Shown: positions 6,752-13,598 of the stretch, piece by piece
Layout of the letters: each line of letters starts with the position of its first letter
Position numbering within the stretch: the stretch's first letter is position 1
Source of the DNA: Candidatus Saccharimonadota bacterium
GTDB lineage: Bacteria; Patescibacteriota; Saccharimonadia; Saccharimonadales; Saccharimonadaceae
Length of the DNA stretch: 50,662 nt
NCBI GenBank assembly: GCA_009777315.1
Contig: WRMD01000007.1
Span: 1 to 50,662, forward strand
Direction: 5' to 3'
Notes under the pieces: generated by a model
The model's input: only the letters and a program-made list of their open reading frames with translations
What the model was told of the DNA's origin: nothing
The model's database searches: none
Program-made: the position numbers and the translations under genes

Positions 6752-6779
6752 TGGTAGAAAACTATACATTGTGCGACGT
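6752..6779 (-). other. dif-like Xer junction site at the right prophage end
   Basis: Read on the minus strand: arm ACGTCGCACAA, centre TGTATA, arm GTTTTCTACCA. The first arm plus the last arm of the left junction (TTTTACGACGT) gives a 28-bp ancestral site whose outer six bases, ACGTCG and CGACGT, are perfectly complementary, as expected of an intact dif. The GTTTTCTACCA half would then be phage DNA. Confidence 0.75.
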
Positions 6780-6904
6780 TATGCATTCACCACCAAGACG
6801 ATTACTCTATCGTCCTAAGGTCCTAAATCCCACTAAGCTTACGCTTAATATGTCCACACACCGCTTTCTCACACTCTCGCGCGCCCTACCGCCAATGCGC
6901 TTAA

Positions 6905-9739
6905 TTATTTCTCAAACCTACCCGGCCGCTTCTTCCCGTCCATTTCGTCGTCGCGCGACGAGTTGCCGCCCGACGGTTCTGGCTCACCAAGTTCCGCAGC
7001 TCCGGCTTCATAATCAGCCTTTTTCAGGCGCTCCTCAGCCTCCGCCGCTCGCTCACCAAGCGATTTCTTACCCAGCAAATCCTTAAGCCCCTTAAGCCCC
7101 GACGTTTTTTCGCCATTTTTCACCGCATTCGGGCTCAATTTCATTTTCTTAAACTCCGCTTGCGGCGTCGGCTTGTACGGCTTTTTCTCCGGCCTTTCCG
7201 CCTCAGTCGGCTTAAACGCAAACTTAGTTTTAGTCGATTTTACCCAGGTAGCTTGCTCTGCCTCAGCCCGTTCGGATTTTGTTCGGTTTTCATCTCGCAG
7301 GTCCTCCATGTAAGTCTCCGCCCCCTTGATATAATCCTCAATCTCCTTCTCCACCTCTGCCCGCGGCCGCGCGTACATCGCTCGTGAGTTCTCAATAATC
7401 TTATTAAAGTTATCCCCCGTCGGCGCGTCCGGTATCGACAGCGTCGTCGCGCTAAACGCCCTCGCCTTCTCACCCCCGATAATCATATTGATGATAAAAC
7501 TCCGGTTCGCCATCTGCAGCAGATCCTGATCATCAAACTCCGGCGTAAACTGTTTCGCCAGCGTCGGCGCATCATCACCGCTCACCCGAAAGCTAATCAT
7601 CGTCCCCACGTTACCAAACACCGCATTTCTAACAGAGTCAGTCATCTGGGAGATATACTGGTTCGCCACCGTCAGATTCAGCCCATATTTCCGCGCCTCA
7701 CTCAAAATCACCGCAAACGAATCTGTCGCAAAGTTCTGAAACTCGTCCACATACAGGTAAAACGGCCGCCGATCCTCAACTCTTTCGATGTCCGACCGAC
7801 TCATCGCCGCCAGCTGGATCTTCGTCACCAAAAACGCCCCCAAAATCCCCGCATTATCCTCACCGATCAACCCTTTCGACAAGTTCACCACCAAAATCTT
7901 CCCCTCATCCATAATCTGCCGCACGTCAAACGAGCTCTTCGGCTGCCCTACTATATTCCTAATAATCGGGTTCGCCGTAAACGCCCCCACCTTGTTCAGC
8001 ACCGGCGCCACGCTCTCCGTCACCTGCTTTTCCGCCCAACTACCAAACTCCTGCTTCCAAAACTGCAACACCGTCACGTCCTTACAGTAGTCCAGCGTCT
8101 CCTTGCGGAATCTCGCATCCGTCAACATCCGCGAAATATCCAACATCGTCGTCTCCGGCCGATCCAGCAGCGCCAGTAATGTATTCCGTAGAATATGCTC
8201 CAACCTCGGCCCCCAAGAGTCACCAAACATCCGCTTCAACACCCCAATCACTTCAGAGGCAACATTCGGCTTACGATTCTCATCCGTAATCTCCAGCGGG
8301 TTAAACGCCACCGGAAACGCCCGGTCCGCCGGGTTGAAATAAATCACATCTTTCACTCGATCCGGCGGGATAAACTTCAAGTTATTTATCGCAAAGTCGC
8401 CGTGCGGGTCAATAATCGCATATCCCTGGTCGTGAAATATGTCCGACAGCGCGAACAGCTCGAGCAACCCCGACTTACCAGCGCCGGTTTGACCAATAAT
8501 ATAAACATGTCTCGACCGATCACGCCGCAGCATCCCGAACTGATGGTTGATCCCTCGAAAGTTCGTCAGCCCAAACACGCTAATATTCTCATCAATCGCT
8601 TTGTCTCCGGTTGGCATCGGCAATTTACTTGGCGGCTCCGCTGTCTTCGTCAGCGCCCAGACCACGTTCGGCGTCTCCACGCTGGTATTCGGCAGGTGAT
8701 ACACGCTCGCCAACTCCTTAATATTCAGCGTAAACCCACTATCAGAAAACGCCCTATTTCGATACGCCATCACACTCGTCGGATCAAATGACGACGCCAG
8801 CGCCTTAAATCCATTATAGGAAATCGTATTAAACTGCTTAAAACTCCCCACCAGCGCCTGTGTATTTAGCCGCGCACTCTCTCGGTCGTTCCCCAGATAA
8901 ACCAACCGAATCTTCACCTCGTAGCCCAACGCCGTCGCTTTCTCTTCCGCCGCCTTGATCCGGCTCTTATCCCGCTCGCTCAGCTCCTTACCCTTCTCCT
9001 CTTCCCCCACCTCCGGCGGCGCCCAGAGTGCCGAAATCACCCCAGCCAGCCAAGTCAAATCCAAAAGCCGCGCCAATGTAAACGGTTTCTTCGCGTCCTT
9101 TACTTTCTTCACCCACTCGTCCGACTTCTTGTGCCAGTCATCCGAAATCGGTCGCGTGATAATCTGCATCCACAGCTCCTCGTTCGTCTTCTCTAGCTTC
9201 GCCAAAGTCCCCGTGATCCCAGCCAGCGGATCCACATCAAAGTTATCAAACGTCTTAATCGGCAACGCCGAGTCCTCAATCAAAGCCAATTCCGTCACGC
9301 ATGACATTGCGTGATCCTTCTGCCGCACGGTATAATCCTCCGGCGCCTCTCTAATCTGCACCGTCGGGTACTGCGAATAAATCTGCCCCTCCACGAAGCT
9401 CCGTAGGTTCCGCGGCATCCAAACATAAAACTGAATCTTCCCCGACACGCTCGCCACCTCAAAGCTCAGATACTCTTGCGCTCCCCCGCTCACCTTCAGC
9501 TCTTCCGCGTCCCGCAAAATACCATGAAGCGACGCGAACAGCTGCTCCGCCGCCAACTCTTTCTTGTCGTTCGTCTTCGGTATCTCGAGCAGCAACAACA
9601 AGCTATCCCACTCCGTTCCGGTTACCTCTTTGGCTTTCTTGAAGTTTCGCCGCGCGAGCCACAAAAACAGAATGGTTATCGGTATCCAAACAATCGGTCG
9701 CATTAGCCAGCCGATAATCCCTAAAATTACCTCCACCAT
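6905..9739 (-). CDS. VirD4/TraG-like membrane ATPase with TraM-recognition region
   Basis: 944 residues. Two short membrane segments open the protein (about 5-26, LGIIGWLMRPIVWIPITILF). A mixed domain of about 350 residues follows, then an FtsK/HerA-type ATPase with Walker A IGQTGAGKSGLLE (about 420) and IIDPHGDF. The Walker B region is PFYLYVDEFQNFAT (about 660), with a downstream LTVANQYISQM sensor-like stretch. The last 150 residues are charged, lysine- and glutamate-rich and probably disordered. Such proteins are found in CPR genomes as type IV secretion or pilus coupling ATPases that move DNA or protein. No relaxase or VirB-type channel genes are adjacent. It lies 16 bases behind the sigma-like regulator, in one operon. 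Confidence 0.8.
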   Translation of the reverse strand: MVEVILGIIGWLMRPIVWIPITILFLWLARRNFKKAKEVTGTEWDSLLLLLEIPKTNDKKELAAEQLFASLHGILRDAEELKVSGGAQEYLSFEVASVSGKIQFYVWMPRNLRSFVEGQIYSQYPTVQIREAPEDYTVRQKDHAMSCVTELALIEDSALPIKTFDNFDVDPLAGITGTLAKLEKTNEELWMQIITRPISDDWHKKSDEWVKKVKDAKKPFTLARLLDLTWLAGVISALWAPPEVGEEEKGKELSERDKSRIKAAEEKATALGYEVKIRLVYLGNDRESARLNTQALVGSFKQFNTISYNGFKALASSFDPTSVMAYRNRAFSDSGFTLNIKELASVYHLPNTSVETPNVVWALTKTAEPPSKLPMPTGDKAIDENISVFGLTNFRGINHQFGMLRRDRSRHVYIIGQTGAGKSGLLELFALSDIFHDQGYAIIDPHGDFAINNLKFIPPDRVKDVIYFNPADRAFPVAFNPLEITDENRKPNVASEVIGVLKRMFGDSWGPRLEHILRNTLLALLDRPETTMLDISRMLTDARFRKETLDYCKDVTVLQFWKQEFGSWAEKQVTESVAPVLNKVGAFTANPIIRNIVGQPKSSFDVRQIMDEGKILVVNLSKGLIGEDNAGILGAFLVTKIQLAAMSRSDIERVEDRRPFYLYVDEFQNFATDSFAVILSEARKYGLNLTVANQYISQMTDSVRNAVFGNVGTMISFRVSGDDAPTLAKQFTPEFDDQDLLQMANRSFIINMIIGGEKARAFSATTLSIPDAPTGDNFNKIIENSRAMYARPRAEVEKEIEDYIKGAETYMEDLRDENRTKSERAEAEQATWVKSTKTKFAFKPTEAERPEKKPYKPTPQAEFKKMKLSPNAVKNGEKTSGLKGLKDLLGKKSLGERAAEAEERLKKADYEAGAAELGEPEPSGGNSSRDDEMDGKKRPGRFEK

Positions 9740-9755
9740 TTAGATAAAGTATAGC

Positions 9756-10796
9756 CTATTTTTGTGCCAATTGATACTGATTTTTACCTACCTTAGCAAA
9801 CAATTCGCGATTTTGCAGGTTCAAAAGCACCGTCGTCGCCTTCACTTGACGTAGCCTCAGCACATGATTAATAATCTTATCCCGCTCAATCGGTGTCCCC
9901 TGTTCTTTCAGATAGCGCACGATAATATCACTCACCGTCCCCTTCTCGTAGCCCCAGGTCGCCAGCGCGTAAATACCCCGCCCAATCAGCACAAATCGGT
10001 CATCTTTTATCAGTTCGTTATGAATCGCCTGCTTCGTCACCACTTTATGATTAAACGAACTCGAGAGAATCCTCTCCGCAATCTGATCAAAGTGCAACGG
10101 CTCTCCCGCCTCAGACAGCACCACGAAAATCTTATCGCGAATATTCCTCGGGTTCACGCTCGGCCACTTCGACAGACCCCAGAGGCCGTTCAGCGTCGCC
10201 AGCTTCTTCGATATACTCGCCACCGCCGTAATATGCGACGGATGCTGGTAATCCAACTTTTCATCCAGCTGATCCGCCGACATCGGCTCCTTGTTCGCGC
10301 CAATCACCTTGATAATTTCATCCGCCTTCGCCTGATATTCCTTAGCTGTACCATATTCCGCAATCCCAATCGATCGGTAGAACGTATCACTCTCCTTAAT
10401 ATCCGTCAGTTGCGCCGAAATCACGCTTAAGAACGCCAAATCCGCCACGTCATCAATCGTCGGCTTATCAAACAGCGTCCTCGCCAAGTCATCCAGTCTC
10501 GCTACTCGCCCCATCTCAGTCAACGTACGAATCAAAAGCTTCTCCGCCACGTTCAGTGGCGCGATTCTGCCCTCTTCCGCGTTAATCTTCAGTCGCATCA
10601 CAATCGACTTCTCTAGTTGTCGCACCCGCTCTCGTGTAATATCCAGCGCCGTGCCAATCTGTTCCAGCGTCTGTTTTTTGCCGCCGAGGCCCAGCCTTCG
10701 AGAGACAATTTCCCTCTCGCGCTCCTGTTCGATGGTCGCCAGAGAGCCCGTCACCGCGGTTTTGATAATTTCCCGATTCTTACCGAATGTTTCCAC
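9756..10796 (-). CDS. Sigma-70 region 4 / HARE-HTH transcription factor
   Basis: 346 residues, GTG start with AAGGAGAG. Residues 20-75 form a sigma-70 region-4-like helix-turn-helix (TLEQIGTALDITRERVRQLE), which contacts -35 DNA in true sigma factors. Regions 2 and 3 are absent. The rest holds winged-helix repeats of HARE-HTH/RpoE-delta type, for example EPLHFDQIAERILSSSFNHK (about 225) with FVLIGRGIYALATWGY after it. It may modulate RNA polymerase or act as an architectural regulator. It is followed after 16 bases by the VirD4-like ATPase, so the two may be regulated together. The domain calls are firm; the function is not known. Confidence 0.75.
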   Translation of the reverse strand: METFGKNREIIKTAVTGSLATIEQEREREIVSRRLGLGGKKQTLEQIGTALDITRERVRQLEKSIVMRLKINAEEGRIAPLNVAEKLLIRTLTEMGRVARLDDLARTLFDKPTIDDVADLAFLSVISAQLTDIKESDTFYRSIGIAEYGTAKEYQAKADEIIKVIGANKEPMSADQLDEKLDYQHPSHITAVASISKKLATLNGLWGLSKWPSVNPRNIRDKIFVVLSEAGEPLHFDQIAERILSSSFNHKVVTKQAIHNELIKDDRFVLIGRGIYALATWGYEKGTVSDIIVRYLKEQGTPIERDKIINHVLRLRQVKATTVLLNLQNRELFAKVGKNQYQLAQK

Positions 10797-10839
10797 TCAA
10801 TCTCTCCTTATTTCGCCTATGGCAGCTTTAGTTTATTAA

Positions 10840-10868
10840 ATTATACAACATCCGCCCTACGGCGTCAA
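10840..10868 (-). promoter_or_regulatory. Promoter of the sigma4/HARE and VirD4-like operon
   Basis: On the minus strand, TTGACG (10863-10868), a 17-bp spacer, then TATAAT (10840-10845). The leader is about 35 nt and has an AAGGAG site. Confidence 0.7.
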
Positions 10869-10956
10869 GACTTTTTCTTTTCTAGCTATATTATAACCAT
10901 CTCCTCCGGCTTATGCAAGACTTTTTTCCGACTTTGTCTTTTTTGTCAAGCCGCTA

Positions 10957-10986
10957 TTGCTTACCTTATCAAGGTTACGCTATAAT
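10957..10986 (+). promoter_or_regulatory. Promoter of the sortase gene
   Basis: TTGCTT (10957-10962), 18-bp spacer, TATAAT (10981-10986). The ATG at 10993 falls at the expected transcription start, so the transcript is leaderless. Earlier in-frame start codons lie inside the promoter. Confidence 0.65.
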
Positions 10987-10992
10987 TCAAGT

Positions 10993-11547
10993 ATGTATAT
11001 GAGATCTAAATTTGGTGGTCTGGCTGCGTTTACGTTGGTCGCCGCCGCTATATTTAGCGTCGCTATCTTCCGCACGGAGGACCTCCACCCCAGCGCCGCC
11101 CTCTTCATCGCACCCGACACCCCCGTCCGCATCACCACCCCATCCATCCAGCTCGACACCCCAGTCATTACCCTCGGTCTCGTCGGCGACACCCTCCAAA
11201 TCGACACCCCCGCCGACCAAAACCTCGCCGGCTGGTTTCACCGCAGCACTCCTCCCGGCACCCCCGGCACCACATTCATCAACGGCCACACTCCTGGCGT
11301 TTTTTCTCGCCTTCACGAACTCTCCCTCAGCCAACTCATCCAAGTCCACACCGCCGACGGGAACGTCCACACCTATGTCATCCACGAGAACTATACCCTA
11401 CCCAACCATCAAATCGACCTCGCCGCCCTCCTCGCCCCTGGTCCCGACCGCTCTCGCCTCGTCCTCATGACCTGCGCCGGCGAGTTCAGAGACCACCTCG
11501 GCACCTACGACCACCGCACGATAATAATTGCCTACGCTACCCCTTGA
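10993..11547 (+). CDS. Sortase (class E/F-like transpeptidase)
   Basis: 184 residues. One N-terminal membrane anchor (about 5-22, GLAAFTLVAAAIFSVAIF) is followed by the sortase beta-barrel. The catalytic histidine is in FINGHTPG, the cysteine in LVLMTCAGEF and the arginine in YDHRTIII, in the right order. Sortases join sorting-signal proteins to the wall or to each other in monoderm bacteria. No LPxTG-type substrate was found in this window, so its clients lie elsewhere or use a divergent signal. The gene is transcribed separately from secE. Confidence 0.85.
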   Translation: MYMRSKFGGLAAFTLVAAAIFSVAIFRTEDLHPSAALFIAPDTPVRITTPSIQLDTPVITLGLVGDTLQIDTPADQNLAGWFHRSTPPGTPGTTFINGHTPGVFSRLHELSLSQLIQVHTADGNVHTYVIHENYTLPNHQIDLAALLAPGPDRSRLVLMTCAGEFRDHLGTYDHRTIIIAYATP

Positions 11548-11600
11548 CGCACCCCGTTTGACGTGCTAGTATATTGACAAGCCTCTTAGAGAGGTCTTTT
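11544..11600 (+). promoter_or_regulatory. secE-nusG promoter with leader hairpin
   Basis: TTGACG (11544-11549), 17-bp spacer, TGC-extended TAGTAT (11567-11572). The leader begins near 11579 and at once contains CCTCT-TAG-AGAGG followed by TCTTTTTA, a small terminator-like hairpin that could attenuate the operon. An AGGAG site precedes the ATG. Confidence 0.6.
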
Positions 11601-11613
11601 TAATAGGAGCGAT

Positions 11614-12078
11614 ATGGCAAAGACGAAAAAATCTGGTGGAAAAGGCAGCAAAAGCAGCAAATCCGCGAAGACCACTTCTCGAGCCAGCCAGGCTAAGGTC
11701 CAGAGCAAGAACCAGCCAACCGAGGCCGCATCGTCCGTCATCCGCATCAAGGCCACCGACACCAAAAAGGTCGACAACAAGAAGACTAACGCCAAAAAGA
11801 CCGATGCTAAAAAGACCACTACTAAGAAAACCACCAAAACCCCAGCCAAGTCCACCAAGCCAAAGCGCGGTTTCCTCCGCGTCATTTTCACACCTTTCGC
11901 CGCCCTCGGCCGCTACATCGCCGGCGCCTTTTCCGAGCTCCGCCAGACCCGCTTCCCCAACCGCCGCGCCACCTGGAAAATGACCTTCATGGTCATCGCT
12001 TACACTTTCGTCTTCCTCCTTCTCATCATGGCTCTCGACTTCTTGTTTAGCGCATTATTTAATAGGATATTAGGGTAA
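11614..12078 (+). CDS. secE: Preprotein translocase subunit SecE with long lysine-rich extension
   Basis: 154 residues. The first 85 are a low-complexity basic tail with repeats such as KKTNAKKTDAKKTTTKK. The conserved SecE core follows: an amphipathic region (SELRQTRFPNRRATWKM, about 108-125) and one membrane helix (about 127-150). SecE clamps SecY in the export channel. Bacterial SecE with a single helix is usually about 60 residues, so the extension more than doubles it; a ribosome or membrane-surface contact is possible but unproven. nusG follows 9 bases later, the classical secE-nusG pair. Confidence 0.88.
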   Translation: MAKTKKSGGKGSKSSKSAKTTSRASQAKVQSKNQPTEAASSVIRIKATDTKKVDNKKTNAKKTDAKKTTTKKTTKTPAKSTKPKRGFLRVIFTPFAALGRYIAGAFSELRQTRFPNRRATWKMTFMVIAYTFVFLLLIMALDFLFSALFNRILG

Positions 12079-12087
12079 AGGAATACA

Positions 12088-12627
12088 ATGGCAATCGAAG
12101 GAAAACGCGCCTGGTATGCGGTTTCAACCGCCTCTGGGTTTGAAGACAAAGTAGTCGCTAGCATCAAGCAGCGCATCAACTCACTAGAGCTCAGCGGCAA
12201 GGTTTTTGACGCCTTCGTCCCCAAAGAAAAGCGCATCGAAATCAAAAACGGCAAGCGCAAAATCGTCGACCAAAAGATCTTCCAAGGCTACGTCCTAGTC
12301 GAAATGGCCATGGGCGACGAAGCTTGGTATGTCGTCAGGAACACCCAGGGAGTCACCGGCTTTGTTGGCGCCGGCACCGTTCCCTCCCCTGTCTCTAACG
12401 CCGAAATCGCCAAAATCAAAAAGCGCATGGGTGTCGACGAGCCAAAATACAGCACTAATTTCATGGAAAACGAAGTCGTCAGCGTCATCGACGGCCCCTT
12501 CAAGGGCTTCGACGGCATGATTTCCGCCATCGACAGCGACAAAGGCAAACTCACCGTCCTCGTCAGCATGTTCGGCCGCGAAACCCCAGTCGAGCTCGAC
12601 GTCCTCCAGGTCAAAAAGCTCCAATAA
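12088..12627 (+). CDS. nusG: Transcription termination/antitermination factor NusG
   Basis: 179 residues. The NGN domain opens with RAWYAVSTASGFEDKV and includes GYVLVEMAMGDEAWYVVRNT. A linker leads to the KOW domain, with VSVIDGPFKGFDG (about 127-140) and a typical end, VSMFGRETPVELD. NusG binds RNA polymerase and couples it with ribosomes or Rho. It lies in the secE-nusG operon, closed by a strong terminator. In most bacteria rplK-rplA follow directly; here about 2.4 kb of unrelated genes separate nusG from rplK. Confidence 0.95.
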   Translation: MAIEGKRAWYAVSTASGFEDKVVASIKQRINSLELSGKVFDAFVPKEKRIEIKNGKRKIVDQKIFQGYVLVEMAMGDEAWYVVRNTQGVTGFVGAGTVPSPVSNAEIAKIKKRMGVDEPKYSTNFMENEVVSVIDGPFKGFDGMISAIDSDKGKLTVLVSMFGRETPVELDVLQVKKLQ

Positions 12628-12631
12628 GTTT

Positions 12632-12656
12632 AAACCGCCCCATTACGGGGCGGTTT
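12632..12656. terminator. Terminator between nusG and the next convergent gene
   Basis: Perfect 10-bp stem AAACCGCCCC / GGGGCGGTTT with loop ATTAC. It can serve both directions. Confidence 0.8.
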
Positions 12657-12694
12657 GAGGTTCGCATCGAGAGGCTCTCTCGGGTTGGGTCGCG

Positions 12695-13096
12695 TTAAGT
12701 TTGCGGCTGTTTCGGCCACTTCCAGGCGTCGCCAGTCTTACGGTTCCCCGCCGTGTCGATATACCCTTTCGTATTGTCTAAGAACTGCACACAGGCCACC
12801 AGTTCGCCGCCCAGCGTCTGAAAATCCTCCGCACTAGCGAACCCGCCCGGTATCCGCGCGCCATCCGACGTGCCGTTATTGCCATAGACCGTCCCGGGAT
12901 GCTCCCTGATAAAGCCATAAAACACCAAATTCGGTTTGCACAAGTCCGTTTTGCTATCCCTCCGGTTAGCAGGTATAGCCGGGTCGCACGGTATAGCGGG
13001 AATGAGCGGAGGCCCTGGTTTTTCCAGCCTACCCGGGTGCAACTGCACTTTGCAGAACCCGTTAACCGACCTCCAGATATACAGATAATTCGCCAC
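12695..13096 (-). CDS. Unknown small protein, 133 residues
   Basis: Starts MANYLYIWRSVNGF with AGAGGTG upstream. It is rich in proline, glycine and asparagine with four cysteines, and I see no signal peptide or membrane helix. The second half contains PGGFASAEDFQTLGGELVACVQFL. I do not recognise a family. It is driven by the shared strong promoter (TTGACTTTT...TGTGCTATACT) at 13161-13189 with a leader of about 57 nt. It forms part of the insertion between nusG and rplK. Confidence 0.55.
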   Translation of the reverse strand: MANYLYIWRSVNGFCKVQLHPGRLEKPGPPLIPAIPCDPAIPANRRDSKTDLCKPNLVFYGFIREHPGTVYGNNGTSDGARIPGGFASAEDFQTLGGELVACVQFLDNTKGYIDTAGNRKTGDAWKWPKQPQT

Positions 13097-13160
13097 ATAA
13101 TCACCTCTTTCACAAGATTCAAGCAGGCAAAGTCAACAAAAACTCGCCCCATTCTACTAC

Positions 13161-13189
13161 AGTATAGCACACTTCCCTCAAAAAGTCAA
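13161..13189 (-). promoter_or_regulatory. Strong shared-type promoter of the 13096 gene
   Basis: Minus strand: TTGACT (13184-13189), 17-bp spacer ending GTGTGC, TATACT (13161-13166). It belongs to the family also found before 16940, 24262, 30949, 37880 and 41875. Confidence 0.75.
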
Positions 13190-13249
13190 CCTAATCTCTG
13201 TCTCTACAGTAGCGAACGAAGAGCGCCAGAAGGTGTTGGCAGATATTAA

Positions 13250-13350
13250 AACACAAAACAAACCCCTTTCGGGGCTCATCTTTATACAGGAATACTCCTT
13301 TCGTCAGCTGGCTCTTAGCTTTCGCAATTAGCACTCACGCGGTCCTTCCT
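13250..13350 (-). ncRNA. Probable small RNA, about 100 nt, unknown family
   Basis: A complete minus-strand transcription unit without an open frame. The promoter is TTGCTG (13380-13385), 17-bp spacer, TATAAT (13357-13362). The expected start is near 13350. The RNA has short stems such as AGGA-GTAT-TCCT and ends with CCCC-GAAA-GGGG followed by TTTGTTTTG (hairpin 13263-13274). The SRP, tmRNA and 6S consensus parts I know do not match. It could be a regulatory RNA of the neighbouring surface genes. Confidence 0.5.
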
Positions 13351-13502
13351 GGCTTTATTATATATCAGTTACCTGTGGACAGCAAGTCGCTTACTGCCTT
13401 TGCTGTAAATCTCAGATTCTAGCAGAAAGCCCAGACTTTAAAAATTGCTAATGTTTTACACCACCGCCATATTACTCATGCTATACTATTCTATATGAAA
13501 CC

Positions 13503-13516
13503 AGGAGGCTCTAATG
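13503..13516 (+). promoter_or_regulatory. Shine-Dalgarno and ATG of the FISUMP gene in its ON phase
   Basis: AGGAGG followed 6 bp later by ATG (13514-13516). From this ATG the frame reads MGRSRLSFILSNRL into the G tract and then stops at TAA 13571. With one G fewer (or two more) it runs into the large frame at 13599 without a stop. Confidence 0.65.
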
Positions 13517-13554
13517 GGTAGGTCCCGTCTCTCGTTCATCCTCTCCAACCGTCT

Positions 13555-13564
13555 GGGGGGGGGG
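13555..13564 (+). repeat. Homopolymer tract of ten G, candidate phase-variation switch
   Basis: A run of ten G between a good start site and the signal-peptide region of the surface protein. Slipped-strand mispairing at such tracts turns surface genes on and off in many host-associated bacteria. The state shown here is OFF for the ATG at 13514. Confidence 0.65.
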
Positions 13565-13598
13565 TCATTATAAGCTATTTGCGCACGGACTAGCGTGT

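Larger units (their letters stand above)
2286..6779 (-). mobile_element. Complete inovirus (filamentous phage) prophage, about 4.5 kb
   Basis: One minus-strand block of very small, touching or overlapping genes in filamentous-phage order. Reading from 6711 downwards: a 59-residue protein, a 67-residue protein, a 50-residue major coat protein, a strong hairpin, a 35-residue coat protein, a 101-residue membrane protein, a 54-residue basic protein, a pIII-like adsorption protein with signal peptide and C-terminal anchor, a pVI-like membrane protein, a Zot/pI ATPase, a 60-residue membrane protein and an HUH Rep. No secretin (pIV) is present, as expected for a host with a single membrane. Base composition is visibly more AT-rich than the flanks. 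The ends are direct repeats of a dif-like sequence (2286-2313 and 6752-6779). No integrase is encoded, so host XerC/XerD is the likely recombinase. Confidence 0.88.

Noticed and set aside
13250-13350. Hammerhead ribozyme, suggested by CTGACGA
   Set aside because: The required second core GAAA with matching stems is absent in the right place.
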